Assembly: GCA_011947345.1 (NCBI GenBank)
Contig: JAAVTG010000473.1
Span: 62,001 to 126,000 of the forward strand
Source: Phytophthora quininea
Taxonomy: Eukaryota; Oomycota; Peronosporomycetes; Peronosporales; Peronosporaceae
DNA length: 64,000 bases
Direction: 5' to 3'
Of the stretch, positions 20,735-32,809 are shown piece after piece. The notes under the pieces were generated by a model. The model worked only from the letters and a program-made list of their open reading frames with translations. It ran no database searches and had not been told where the DNA came from. How positions within the stretch are numbered: the stretch's first letter is position 1; each line of letters starts with the position of its first letter. Both the position numbers and the translations under genes were made by a program.

Positions 20735-22997
20735 CTACAGACTGCTGGTGATCACGTCGGCGATAGCGATCAAGATGTTGAACATTTGCGAGTACATGCC
20801 AAGTTTGGAGGCGTAGGCCATTTGCGCTGACGTGTTGATGAGCGGCACGGCCTCCTCGGCATTCGGCTGGGTCTCGAACTCCTTGCTGCCCTTGGACCGC
20901 ACGTCCCGCAGCTTCTTGCGGAAGCGCTCCTTGACCCAGCCTTGAATACGCAGCACGACGCCGAACCACTCCTCGAACTCGAGCGTTCGGATGGACTTGA
21001 GCACGAAGAAGGACCGGCGCAGACTCTCCTCCTCGTACGAGATCATCATACCCATGAGGAAAATCACGCACACGTAGCCCGCGTACTCGAGATAGTACGA
21101 AGGGGACAAGCTGCTGGCAGCAATGATGATACCCAACGCTACCACAAACGTAGTATACGTCGCGTAGATGAATCGCACGCGGAACCCCGAGCGGTGGGCA
21201 AACAGCACGGCATTTAGAAAGCCCATGTAGTACACAGGCTTGGGCTTGCCCGGGGACCGGCCGCTCTCCTCGGCTGCGTCGACCTTCGGACCAGTAGACA
21301 CAGCCAGTAGCAAGATACCCATGCAGCACACGTGGCAGGCGATCACCACGGACGAGAAGATCTGCGTGGAGCGCACGTATCCGCCCTTGTTGATGAGTAC
21401 ATCCAGCACTCGGTCTCTCGTCTTCTCCTTGATCTGAGCTGCTTCCACAATCAACTTCATGCGGACAGTGTCGGTCGAGGTGACCTCCGGCGGGAACTCC
21501 GTCAGCACTCCGTCCGTGCTGCTCGTGTCGTGCGGCTTGACCCCACAGAGACAGTCGAGTCCCTCGTCAAGGCAGCGTTCTTGGCATCCTCTGCTTCCTT
21601 AACCCAGCGGGCGTAGAAGGCTTTGCCCAGGAAATACATGAACAGAGCGGCCGAGAAATACAGCGGGACTGTGACTCCGAATCGCAGCACCAGGGCGTAC
21701 GTCAGATCATTGTCGTCCACCAAGTCGTCCTTCTTGACTTTAAGGAACTTGATGTCCTGAAGCAGCAGCACGAGCTGGTTGAGTAGCAGCGTCCAGATGG
21801 CGAAGCGGATCGTGCGGAACACGCCTTGGTGCAGCGATCCCGAGTTGGGGTTCTCGTACGGGAACGGGTCGATGAGGTACCAGTAACGGTAGAAACACTC
21901 CTCGACTTCCGGGTGGCGGAACTTGAGCGACCAGCGGTGCATCAGCGTCTTCTTGCTGAACTTGTCCGTCTTGATCTCCGCTACGGCGTCGGCATCCATC
22001 GTCCCAGAGAACGGCAACTGCAGACAAAAGTTTCGTCGACGAAGCAGCTCCTGCCGGTATTGTGAGACCATACCACCAATAGCCGTGATACCGTAGTTAA
22101 TAGCCTGGTACGAGATGTCCGTGTACGAGTCGAAAGACTTGGGGAACGGCAGCGAGTTCCGGACCGACATCATGACGATCAAATAGCTGAAGAAGATCCC
22201 CATCCGATGCAGCAGGACTTTACGTAGCGCATTCTCGTGATGCCAAAAATTGGGATCAAGATGATCAGCAGCGGGATGATGGGGCCTTTGAACTTCTCGA
22301 CGGGCTTCTTGGCGATCATGAGCGCGGCGACGACCACGAACACGGTGGCCGTGATGTTCTCCAGGTACTTGCGTCCGAGCGACGTGAACGTTGCGATGAT
22401 GCCGAGCAGCAACGTCGGCAGCATGACGCCGAACGTCATGGCCAGGATGGCCGTTTCGTCGCTAGAGGTGCGTCCTAGTGACGCGCTGGGGGACCACTTG
22501 TCCTCCTTCCACTCGTTCAGATAGAGCGCCAAGAGACCCACAAAGCCGATGGAGAAGCAGGCACGCACTCTCATGATAGACGAGTCCTGCGCAACGGCCA
22601 GGTAGTTGGACTCGTAGAAGGTGGGGGCCACGTCCGAGAAGAAGAGCAGGCGACTCATGTTGGTCTGCTGCTGGATGCGCTGGAACTGCTTGGTGTAGTA
22701 GTTTTTGGCCTTGATCTGGTTCATGATCTCCTTGAAGCCGCCGCTGTAGTTGGGCGGCGCGTTGGCTCTCAGAATCGACTCGTTGGCGTCCACATCTGTG
22801 TACGGTTTGTTGCTGTGCGAGAGCACGCGACTGCGGGCGTGACTCTGACTCTGACTCATACTGGCGCTGTTGCGAGAGAAGCGAGCTCCTCCCTGGGAGG
22901 TGGCGTTGCTGCTGCGGCGGTGCTTGGGCGTGGTTTTCAATTCGACAAAAGAACTGGTGCGCTCTTCCATGATAAAGGTGCGTTCGTCGTTGGCCAT
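20735..22997 (-). CDS. Two-module polytopic membrane protein, cyclase-like without catalytic domains
   Basis: The ATG at 22997 starts a protein of about 750 residues in three frames, broken at AAAAA 22245-22249 and CCCC 21541-21544. One added base at each restores continuity. A Ser-rich cytosolic N-terminus of about 130 residues precedes a first cluster of hydrophobic helices that ends in QYRQELLRRRNF. A loop and second helix cluster follow, ending in SYEEESLRRSFFVL. The repeated helix cluster plus E-x-x-x-RR-(N/S)F pattern resembles the membrane part of class III adenylyl cyclases, where such a segment leads into the catalytic domain. No cyclase domain follows either module. The function is unknown; the cyclase link is my inference from layout. 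Confidence 0.75.
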
Positions 22998-23444
22998 TCA
23001 CTGTCCGACAGCAACAAGTGTTAAACCACGGATGCAAGTTGGCCTTCCGTACTACCACCGACTAGTGGCGACGTTACCTGCGGAGCACTCGGTTGCAGTC
23101 CCCCACGAGCAATTCGGGAACTGAACGAGGCGCAACGCGGCACGAGAGTGCGGCCCAAATCTCCCAAGCTGATCGAGCTCGAGCACGAAACGGTCGCACG
23201 TACTGACCGGCTGTCCGGGCTCTATCTGCCAGCCTTCGCCAACTGCTGGAAGCACGTTCGGAAGCGCGGGAATTCGGTGGTGACCGACGGCGCAAAAGCG
23301 AAAGTGAGACTGTCGGTGCGGGTTGATCACTGCGCCGTGCCTGCGGGAAGACGATGGAGCAATCCCGTGCGCTTGCAGGTGCCATTGGCCTCACCTTGAG
23401 CTGTAGCCATCGGAGCTTGCGGCAGTCGTCACGTTGCGCGGGAA
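22998..23444. other. Intergenic
   Basis: This is the upstream region of the membrane protein gene. No gene is supported. Confidence 0.4.
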
Positions 23445-23714
23445 TTTTGATTAAGCAACTGTACTGAATCAACGATATCACGTGGAGATGGAGGATGCAC
23501 CCAGCTCAGGTAAAGGTGCAATATCTGTTGGCTGGCTGGCAGCAAACCCACCTCGTTGCTGCTGGTTGCTGCGACTGGCAAACACACACACACCAGCAGC
23601 TTTGTTCGTGCCGGCCGGTTCTCAGCTCGATAGCTACGGCCAAACTCATTTGCTGCTTGTCTTGTTGCCTTGCAGCCAAAAGCGACTAATAACGACGTCA
23701 CTACACCTTCTCTT

Positions 23715-25349
23715 CTAGTCCAGCTCGTCGATGCAGACGGCTTGCGGCCTCCTTGCGATGGCCGGCGGGTCCGCCACCTCTCTGACGCTGGGCACTCGGA
23801 TCCGCACGTACTCGTGGCGATCCTCGTCGAACACGACAGCCCACTCGTCGTTGGACACGCAGTCCGTCCACGGTCCAGACTCCACCGCCTGCTGCTCCTC
23901 GAAGAACTGCTCGGGCTCGTGGTCTGCCGTGGGGCTGTTCGAGTAGTCGTACCAGTGGTGCTCGGGCGGTGTCTCATTCGCGCCGCTCGAATTCGCCGAG
24001 CTGCCCGACGCCTCCACGCCCCAGTCCCTGCGTCCCTGCGGCCGCGAGTGGCCCGACCCTGAACGGCGACGGCGTTCTCGTCGCCGCGACCGACTGCTGG
24101 AGCTCTCGAGGAACTGCGAGATCTCGAGCAGCTCCTCGCGGTTCCAGGCGATCTCGCAGTTGTCCGCGGCGAGGCTGTCGTGGCAGTGCCGGGCGAAGGC
24201 CGCCAACTTGTCGAGCCGCAGCGACTCGTGCAGCGCCGACCGTGACGCCGACCAGTCCGCCTGCTGCCTGTTGTGGCCCGAGCTCGAGGACGTCAACCCG
24301 GCGCGCGACCCGCTGCGCAATACGTCGCGCACCTCATCCAGCCCGGCGCTGCTCTGGGCGTCGCCATGCCGACGCGTCACTTTATCCACGCATTGCCGGC
24401 AGAAACACTCGGTCGCCGGCTTGCCAGACCGCAACTCCAGGCGAAACACATTCCTGCGCTGCCGGCACTTCCGACACACCTGCTGGCGACAGCCCATGCA
24501 CACTTTGTGTGCAAAGCCGAGCATCTTGGGCGGCGGCGACATGCACACCGCGCAGTGCGGCGCTCCCTTCTCGGGTCTTGCCTCGGCGCTCTTGGCCATC
24601 AGGGCCGAGAACTGCTTGGCCCTTGCACATCTCAGGAAATTGCCGGCACTCAGCACCCTCTCGGCTGTAACGAAGCTGGCGATCGATTCCGGGATCAACG
24701 TGCTCAAGTCCATGTCTCCCAGGGTGAAGACCCCCACCCAGTCGGGACTCAGTTGCCTGTACAGGTAGCACCAGCTCACATCCACCCTCTGCAGTCCGCG
24801 CTCTCGGTTCGCCGGTCGCTCGGGCAGGTCGATCGACTGCAGCACGTGGTAGGCAAAGTACTCGCCTCTCCTGTCCACAATGCGGCCCATGCGCTCGTAC
24901 GTGAGCATATCCTTGTCTCCTAGCAGTCCGCTGCTGCCCGCAAAGCCCCGCATGGCGAACCACTTCACTCCTGCAAATACAATGGGCGCCCGCAGGTCGT
25001 TGGCCTCAAACACCCGCAGCACGGCGCCGTCCACAAACTTGTCGCTCAGCAGCGTCTTGACGATGCGCAGACTCTCGGTCGAGTCGCAGTAAACGCCACT
25101 AAGTGTGTCGTCCAAAGTGCCCGGCACGATGCCGCTGCCCAGCAGCACGCGGGCCCCGTCGGTGGCCGTCCGCGGGCGGTAGACGTTCATGGCGTCGCGC
25201 CGACGCACCCGTTGCCAAGGCCCGAGGCTCGCAGCTGCGTGGAATTCGTCGTGGGCGGCCAAGGACCTCTCGATGAGGTCATCGCACTGCTCGTCCAGTT
25301 GCGCGCGGCGAGCGGCGCTCAGCGAGAACGGCGGCAGACTCGACGCCAT
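23715..25349 (-). CDS. START-like/FYVE-like protein C (left palindrome arm)
   Basis: This is an uninterrupted 544-residue frame from ATG 25349 to TAG 23715-23717. It has the family order: helical N-terminus (SAARRAQLDEQCDDLIE), a START-like domain to about residue 265, a FYVE-like finger with CAVC, CMGC, CRKC and CRQC pairs, an Arg/Ser-rich linker, and the ending CIDELD. It is more diverged from A and B than they are from each other, and lacks the SSFYMSSLNES segment. The copy in the right arm (33652-35286) differs at only three residues that I can find, so the duplication is recent or conversion is active. Confidence 0.9.
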   Translation of the reverse strand: MASSLPPFSLSAARRAQLDEQCDDLIERSLAAHDEFHAAASLGPWQRVRRRDAMNVYRPRTATDGARVLLGSGIVPGTLDDTLSGVYCDSTESLRIVKTLLSDKFVDGAVLRVFEANDLRAPIVFAGVKWFAMRGFAGSSGLLGDKDMLTYERMGRIVDRRGEYFAYHVLQSIDLPERPANRERGLQRVDVSWCYLYRQLSPDWVGVFTLGDMDLSTLIPESIASFVTAERVLSAGNFLRCARAKQFSALMAKSAEARPEKGAPHCAVCMSPPPKMLGFAHKVCMGCRQQVCRKCRQRRNVFRLELRSGKPATECFCRQCVDKVTRRHGDAQSSAGLDEVRDVLRSGSRAGLTSSSSGHNRQQADWSASRSALHESLRLDKLAAFARHCHDSLAADNCEIAWNREELLEISQFLESSSSRSRRRERRRRSGSGHSRPQGRRDWGVEASGSSANSSGANETPPEHHWYDYSNSPTADHEPEQFFEEQQAVESGPWTDCVSNDEWAVVFDEDRHEYVRIRVPSVREVADPPAIARRPQAVCIDELD

Positions 25350-26197
25350 GTCCGCTGGAAGTGAAGTGGCACTTCTTTGATGGCGAAATGTAGCATCGTG
25401 ATCAGGGTTTAGTAGTAAACGTGGAAAGATTACTACACAGTACTACTACTACTACCATTTTGATACTATAGTACTTGAGCAAATATAGACAAGTCCATTT
25501 GGCTATATCATAAAGACTCCTGGAAATAGTACTATCCATTACTACTTTTGCATTTTCAGGCCCGAAACTACCATGACCTCGCAAGTATTCGCGAAGGTGC
25601 CTTCATTTGTGGCGGACTAACCAATGTTTATGCTTCCATTAGTGGCTTAGTGAATTGGAGACTAAACTTTGTGGTCACTACCTATTGATACATCGATGAT
25701 CGATGTAGTTATGCTATGACAAGTGAACTTGTTTGCTCGAGAGATCCTCGATGCGATGACATTCGCTGCCGCTTCAATGCGACGTGTGCAAGTGTGCAAG
25801 TGGTGGTGACGGTCAGTCTAGCGAGGACAGTACGAACGATAGAAGAATTCGTACAGTGACATGGGCGTCACCGCAATGGCAGCAGCGTTGCCGCGAGATG
25901 AAGCACATCGGATGTGCGATTCTTACCCTCGGTCTCGGCAGCAACCCCGACGGCGCTGAGCAGAAGACCGCGGCTGATGGGCTATTGGCGTAGAGCGAGA
26001 CCTATCGGTAGCAGACAGCGGAGCAGACGACGGGCAAGATGATGGCAGTAGGAGCGACTGCAGTGGCGTCGCTCGAGACATCGCCGGAAAAGGAAGGACC
26101 AGTGATAGTCACGGCGCCGTCGGCCGGAGCAGCGACACTCACGAAGACCAAGACAGCAGTAGGATAACTACAGGGCAAGACGAGCAGGAGAGGACGA
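25350..26197. other. Upstream part of the left arm
   Basis: No gene is supported. The stretch includes a short self-complementary ATCGATGATCGAT and a run of TACTAC repeats near 25430-25455 whose length differs between the two arms. Confidence 0.5.
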
Positions 26198-27007
26198 ATC
26201 CGTCCAAGAGGGACGATCACGATGGATGCAAGGTTATGATGATGTACATGATTTGTATATACGTGCAAAGCTGTCTGTAGTGCGATCGCATTAAAAGAAT
26301 AAGGGGAGCAAAGGCTCTGCTTGATTTCGACTTGCCAAACGCCTTTGAAGGCTATCTAGTGAAATCAGCCAACCCGATTGGAGCACATAACATGCACGTC
26401 TGATACAGTAAGCTGCTGTAATCTTTGTTCCCAGTTCGTGCCACTGGTGACGTGACTTTCGCTTTGACCCGCTGCGTGCTACTGCGCCAGTTGTGCCTGT
26501 GGCATCGAGGTGGTGTCTGGTGGCCAACCTAGATAGGTCTAACTACCCACTACGTGCAGTGCACCCTGCTATCTGGGCCTTTTCCGTGCAGTCGACATTC
26601 AGTCGTTCCGTCTCTGAAGTCCTTCAAGGATGTAGTCCTGGCCAGTCCAGCGGGTTAATCTACTGCAGGGCCTGGATCAGGTACCCGTTTGTTGCTGCCA
26701 CCGCAAGCACTACCAGATTACTAGCGCTGGATCACCCTTCCTCACGAGCTACAGCTACCGTTCTGGTTCTCACTTCTTGCGGTCTGTTCGGTCTTCACGT
26801 CCATCATAACTTGCGGCAATGAATAGATCATCGTCACCAGCAACTTGAATATATTGAGAGAAGGTGCCAAACCGGCATCTGCTCAGCACGGCTCCAATAT
26901 CCAACTAAGTTTTTCTACACATCCATCTGCTGGAGCGCGCATCTCTTCGTCTTCGGGAATTTATTTATTTTTTGGGAACTCGTAATTTTTTCATTGGGCT
27001 GGGCACA
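26198..27007. other. Spacer sequence, unassigned
   Basis: This is unique to the spacer side of the left arm. No frame shows a recognisable domain. It may be old transposon debris. Confidence 0.35.
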
Positions 27008-27009
27008 TA

Positions 27010-28655
27010 CAGACAACGACGGTGAAACTCGACCCCCATACAGCGGAATTTTATTTTCAAGTCAAGTGTACAAAAACATACAAACCGCTTTTTACCAATC
27101 AGATAGAATCTCCAGTTACTGGCCAGCGTGTCTTGCCGGTTTCGCGCCATTTTCAGTTTTGCTGCTGAAATGAAAGCTAAACGCTGCCAGAAGCAATACA
27201 CTATTAAGGAGCGACGTGAAGCTGTCGAGCAAGCTGCAGTGCATGGCTGCAAACCCGCGGCTAGAGCACTCAAAATACCCTTGAGCACACTAAAGGGTTG
27301 GAGGAAAAAGAGCAATGTTCTGTTCGAGTTTAAAGGGGCTCAGACGAGTAGATCTACGAAAGGCCAGGGTGCGAAAAGCAAGATCACCTTCGGACATGAC
27401 TTAGTCACTTTCATGAAGGACGTGCGTCGCGAAGAAGAGGTGGGATCAACGAATTTTATTGTATATATTATTACTGATGTTTTTTCTAGTACTTGTGTAC
27501 AGCCAGCACGATAGAGTATATTAAGCTGGAGCATGGCTGAGTGCTTATCTGGCGACGAAGTCAACTCCAGAGAGCGGAGTAAGCGCTCTTATGCGCTTGT
27601 GCCAGCGCTTTGCAGCACGGTGAGTTTTTATATTTTCTTGTAAACTAATTCTAAGGAATTGTTTCCGACGTAGACATGGCTTTTCGGTTCAAAAGCCTAG
27701 CCACACTAAGAAGGATGACGGTGATCTGATAGAGACGCATCTAAAATTTGCTACCGAATTTTGGGAGGAACATGCAGCCTACCCTGACTCTGCAATTTTT
27801 AATGTTGACGAGACTGCAATCTATTTCGACACGCCCCCCACAAAACCTGGGCCATTAAGGGACGTAAAGGCTCCGTCAAGGTGAAGCACGTCCAGAAAAA
27901 TCGGGTAGGCTTACTGCTGTGCTTACAATCAGAGCGGACGGTAAGTTTTTCTATTAGTTTTTAATATTTTCTGAGCTAATATTTTTACAGGAAAAAAGCT
28001 ACCTATTCTCTTCATATTGCGAGGAATGCCAGGTGGTGCCGTGGAGACCGATGAGCTTTCAACATATCCTGTAGGACATGTGTACACAGTCCAGGAGAAT
28101 GGCTGGATGGACGCTACGGTCTGGCAAACATTCGCAAAGAGTCTACTGAAGTACGAAATCGACGCTCCCTCCGTACTTCTTTTGGATAATTTTGAGTCCC
28201 ACGTATCGAAAGAAGGTCAAGATATCGTGGCGGATGAGACGTCTGCCATTGTGTGCCCAGTTCCTCCTAACAGCACGTCCGTGTGCCAACCCCTCGATGT
28301 TGGGGTCATGGGTCCGCTGAAAAAGAAACTCGTCGCAGAGTGGCTACGCGATAACGTTGCTGCTACTCGGACTGCCAAGGAAAAGCGCCGTGAGGCAGTG
28401 CTGCGTACAATTCGTGCGTGGGAAGACATATCAAGTGAGTGCGTTGTCCGCAGTTTCGAAAAGGCAATTCCGAAGGAGCCGATCGCTTTAGTGTAGGGCA
28501 ATATACAAGATTCAGCAATAGCTTCAATATTGACCAATAGAAATTGAGTTTTGTTTTCGGGTCTTTCGGGGTCGAGTTTCCATGTCATTTGTCCTTTCTC
28601 TAACTATATAGCAAGTCCACGTCGGGGTGGGGTCGAGTTTTACCGTCGTTATCTG
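27010..28655 (+). mobile_element. Complete pogo-like DNA transposon 1
   Basis: The terminal inverted repeats begin CAGACAACGACGGTGAAAC on the left (from 27010) and CAGATAACGACGGTAAAAC on the right (reverse complement ending 28655). They match over about 27 bp with two mismatches. A TA dinucleotide flanks each end (27008-27009 and 28656-28657), the target duplication of the Tc1/mariner/pogo superfamily. The 1,646-bp element encloses one intron-containing transposase gene. Confidence 0.88.
27170..28496 (+). pseudogene. pogo-like transposase with three introns
   Basis: The ATG at 27170 opens an HTH-type N-terminus (KQYTIKERREAVEQA). Probable exons are 27170-27439, 27490-27619, 27674-27940 and 27991-28496. 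Introns 2 and 3 begin GTGAGT and GTAAGT and end in TAG or CAG; intron 1 has a weaker GTGGGA donor. The DDE catalytic triad is visible as NVDET, LLLDNFESH and QPLDVGVMGP. Frame breaks at about 27534, at CCCCCC 27834-27839 and near 27903 interrupt it. They match the one-base homopolymer pattern seen in host genes, so the enzyme may be intact in the organism. Confidence 0.78.
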
Positions 28656-29192
28656 TAATGGTATAGTTATTTTTACCAATCATGGATCGGAAAGTTTCAT
28701 GTCACACATCTGGTTTTAAGCGCGGCGCTTAAAGTTGAACACCTCTTCAACTCCAGCGCCCTCGACCGAGCGAAGTGAGGTGCTCCACATTGGGGAGGTA
28801 GAGGGGTCTTTGGGTTCGCACTAACCCCAACATGGGTCCCTGCGTGTTATTGGGTTTAGGTTATTAGGGTGTAGTTTAAGCACTACATGACCATGACAGT
28901 GTCTGGAACGCTGCCTGCGGTTTACGGTCCGTGTGCGTAGTATGCGGACGTAAACCCCGGCGTGGCATTTTACGTGTTTTAGATGTGGGGAATAAGGGTG
29001 TAGTTTCATCGTTTCTCAGGGCTATGACATTGCCTGGAGAGCTGCCATTGATTTGTGTGCATCTTATGCATTGATTTGCATCGGAGCAAACTCCATCTCC
29101 ATTGACTTGCAGTATGCATTACTATCGCGCCCTTTTCACCCCTTCCGAGTATATAAGGATTCGTATTGAGTTTTTGAACCACCCATCCTGCA
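28656..29192. other. Imperfect duplicate and TATA-like region before MULE remnant
   Basis: Two diverged copies of a segment beginning A(A/T)TAGGGTGTAGTTT or AATAAGGGTGTAGTTT (near 28863 and 28991) each continue into ATGACA...CTGGA...GCTGCC. A GTATATAAGG sequence at about 29150 lies some 40 bp before an ATG at 29193. It may be the promoter end of the following element. Confidence 0.35.
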
Positions 29193-32190
29193 ATGCTAAA
29201 CAACCATCACTCTGTTCCACATTTCCTGTTGAGGGCCCATTCTCAAAGACGCCCCCCAGACCACAAGTGCGAAGAAGGTAAGGTCGGCAAGGAGTGAAAG
29301 AGTGCTAAGTCGGGGTAAGAAGACGGACGAGGGTGCGGACAAGTTGACAGGCATCGAGCAGATGCAGGTGACGTGGGCGTACGATACGAATACATGTACA
29401 ACACATTGATTTTAGAGACAGGCGCTACTTGTACTAAGAACGCCGCTGCAGATCCTGCAGCACGAACGATATGGAGTCACAGGTGGAGATTTTGGAGATA
29501 GAGTCACGGATGGAGATGGTGGGGACGTGGAGCTGGCAATGAAAAATTGAGTTTAAGGTTGCCCCACCAGACATTCCAGCTTTGATTGATGCGAACGAGG
29601 TGGCTGCGGTAAATGCGTAAGTGGAGGAGGGCAACTCGCAACCGCCCCTTCGCAATGTCGGGCGTACTCGACTTGGGATTCTAAACAGAATGTGAACGAA
29701 TCCAAAGAGCTTTGACACATTCGATGAATCTGACCGCTTCCGTAAGGACCTGGATATAAATAATGCTGCGTCGGACCCCACACAAACTGCCGCTGGTATC
29801 ACCAAGATATACACCTGCAGGTACCACGTGGACTGCACTCCTCGCATGCGGGTTGAGCCGTTAGGCTCCAGGTTCGTGTGCGAGTTTAGTGGAGTGCATG
29901 AGCAAGAAGAAGCAGGTCGACCTGCCCGTAGTATTGCTCGGTGTTTTGTGTAGCCGTTACACGACATGTTCGCTAGTGGAGAGAGGCCCAGCGAGCTCTT
30001 GATCGACTGGCAGAAAAATATCGTGGCACTCTGCTAGAAAATCTGCTTACCAACATTCGACAAGTCCAAAACCGCAAGTCAAACAGGAAAGCACAACAGA
30101 GTCGTCGACGCGGCGACTGGCAACATATCTCGACATACAGTGAATTGTATTCATGGGCAGCAGCAAAACTGTGCAACTCGCGTGATGATTTTGAAGCGGG
30201 GGATGAACAACAGACGATGATTTTTGATAGGTTTTAGTCCAATGCTGAGGGACAAACTGGCGAGCAAACGTTTTGGATTGGTTCTTGGGTCTAGTTCAGA
30301 ACCTTACTATTGTTCATGACAGAGGTGATCCTTTTTCGCTCTCGTGCGATGGTACCTATCACCTTCACCAAGGAGGGTGGACCTTGATAAACCTTGGAGT
30401 AACTGGGGTGATCTATGATGCGGAGAAGCGAGCGTTTCACCAACGATTTTACCCTTGGTTGTTTGGGTTTGTGCGTACCAAGTGTGAACCAGCGTATTAC
30501 GCATTTTTTCAGACTGCGAAGTGTGTTGCCCGTCAATATTTTCGTTAGATCTGGAAACCACTTGTGGGCTGTGTGATCATGCGGACTATATTACAAACGC
30601 CTACAAGCGCGCTTGGCCGGACATTACAATTGGCACGTGCTGACCCCATGTCTCCTGAAACGCTCTTTCCAGCTGAGAGGAGAGATACGCGAATTACTTT
30701 TCGTCAACGTATGTGAAGTCCCCTTTCAATACGTGGTTTGTCGGTGCTACGCAGCAAACCGAGGTTCTACCTCAGCAGCAGGGAGTGGAATCGTTCAACA
30801 AAAGCATCAAGAATGGCATGGGTGTGAGCTTGCGTAGTGTCACGATCCATTTCTTGGATGTCACAATGGGCAGCATGCATGAGTATTGCTGTGAGCATTT
30901 ATTTCCTCCCAGGATTGCGTTGTTTGCATCAGCGCCGCTCCCGAACGAGTATCTGATCAAGGCACGAGAAATTGTGAATGTCTCCTCACGATTTTATGTT
31001 GCACGAGGGAGAACCACACTTTACGTGTCTCGATAAAGTCACGCCCACATCGCTGTGACAGCTAGAGTGAACGCCAGGTTTGACGTCTCCAAACAAAAAA
31101 TTGCTGTGAGTCGCGTCTTACTATCAGGGGTTTCAAAATCCTCCAAATCCATATTTAAAATACGCGCATATTTCGTAGTGTGGTCAAACCAAAGTCAGCG
31201 TGGTGCTTCGTAAAGACACGTCACGGTACCATCACGAAATCCGCCGCTGCTTCTCGGGGCACCAACACGCTACCCGCAACCTTGTCGCTGCTTGCGGCGG
31301 CCATGTATAGCCCAGGAGTGACCAACTTAACATGTCAGGTCGGGAGTATGTACTGTCATACAAAGAAGATTACAAAATACGTGCCAATTGTTGAAAATCT
31401 TGTTATTTTAGGGCCATTTTAGGGGTAGAAGACAAAACACGATTATAGCCATGGCGGATCTTAAAATCCGAATACGGTGTGGGACAGAGGCTGAGATCAG
31501 AGTGGTACCGGCACCAAATACGCATGGATTTGAGGAAATCCGCCGAGGTCAAATCAACCGCGAAAAACCTCGATTTTGAAACTCCCTAATATATGTATTT
31601 GTTGTAGATACGCAAAATACCAAGATCACTCGTTGTATCGTGTGCAAATGGATCCCAGCGTGAGCCTTCATTCTCTACGTGGGAATCCTATAGTATCTAG
31701 CGACGACATTCGAGCATTTCGTCGCAAATATCGATGTGACTGCAAAGGTTACGCAAGTTCTGGCTGGGTGTGCGCACATGTACTGGCAGCCACCGCAATT
31801 GAAGGAAAGATCGATCTAAAAAATGAGATTATGACGGTGCAACCTCGTCGCGGCGCTGGGCGTCCAGCCAAGGAGTTAGAATGTCTTGTCCGGGACCACG
31901 TAAACGCATCGGATGAATAAAATTCGTTGTACAACGGGCCAAAACAAACGCTACGATGACGGCTTGAGGCCCGGCCGCTACATGCCCTTGAAATGCCAGT
32001 GTATCCCGGGCGCCAGACACTTCTAACAGTACCGACGAGTGGAGCTGGTACAAAGGGCGGGTTGAATGTTATTTTCAAGGTTCGGAACCTCAGCAATGGA
32101 CATTGGTGTTTGATGATGGCAAGACGGTGGACGTCCTCGTGGATGAGCTAATCTCGGATCTGAGCGCAGCTTCGAAGCGACACTAGAGGT
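29193..32190 (+). pseudogene. Mutator-like (MULE) transposase remnant
   Basis: Plus-strand pieces in MULE order are spread over several frames. A zinc-binding N-terminal stretch KIYTCRYHVDCTPRMRV lies near 29800. The catalytic MULE domain is near 30330-30540 (DGTYHLHQGGWTLINLGV) and DHADYITNAYKRAWPD lies near 30580. A SWIM finger YRCDCKGYASSGWVCAHVL is at about 31730-31785, and a tail with WYKGRVECYF and WTLVFDDGK reaches TAG about 32186. Multiple shifts and stops make it inactive. I found no terminal repeats for it. Confidence 0.7.
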
Positions 32191-32231
32191 AATGCGTATT
32201 TGAATTGCTCTTATGCTGATTTTACTCACAG

Positions 32232-32327
32232 AGTTTGCATTCCAGAACCCATGGTGATGATGCATCGAATATTTTTCTTAGTTTGCATTCCAGAGTTCAT
32301 GATGATGATGCATTGAACGTTTTTCTT
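32232..32327 (+). repeat. Two-copy 48-bp tandem repeat
   Basis: Two adjacent 48-bp units start GTTTGCATTCCAGA and end TTTTTCTT(A/G), with about eight differences between them. Confidence 0.7.
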
Positions 32328-32620
32328 GGTTTGAGGTTGATTCGCAGGATCAGTGCCGCGACACCTCGGGCGGTATGCCGATGCGAGCCAAATTTGATGT
32401 TCCCGCTGCTGTTCTGTGTATTTAATTGCTATTGGTGTTGGCTTCTTAATTAGCCAGTCAACTCGTCTTAACTTCTCAGTCGTCAATGCACGCTATTCGA
32501 GTATTTTGATTTTCAATTGTAGTATTTTGTCGATGCTGACGAAACCGGCTGAGTATGCAAAAAAACTAGTCCAGAATTCATTCCTCTAGGCGATTTTATT
32601 TGTCGGCTGTGCACGTGGCG

Positions 32621-32650
32621 ACTCGGCTGGGAAGAAGTTCCCAGCCGAGT
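32621..32650. other. Perfect 13-bp hairpin
   Basis: ACTCGGCTGGGAA and its exact complement are separated by the loop GAAG. There is no run of T after it. It lies between the MULE tail and the right palindrome arm. Confidence 0.75.
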
Positions 32651-32809
32651 TGCAATTAAAAGATCAACGCAGCATAAATTTTCTAAGCGCCCAGTTTAAA
32701 ATGAATATATACCTAGTAAATAATATGCTCCCTTCATCTTCTCGCTATCTTTCTACAGGTGCCTGCTCGCGGCGTTCGTTACGCCCACCTTGGCTTGTCC
32801 GGGTTCTCA

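Larger units (their letters stand above)
23445..26197 (-). repeat. Left arm of 2.7-kb palindromic duplication
   Basis: The reverse complement of this arm matches 32810-35543 almost base for base. The match starts at TTTTGATTAAGCAACT (23445) and ends at GAGAGGACGA (26197). The differences I could read are a few substitutions and small indels. The arm contains START/FYVE gene C and about 850 bp upstream of it. Confidence 0.92.

Noticed and set aside
32621..32690. Helitron 3' end (hairpin followed by CTAA)
   Set aside because: The distance from hairpin to CTAA is about 30 nt, longer than usual, and no Rep/helicase sequence is nearby.
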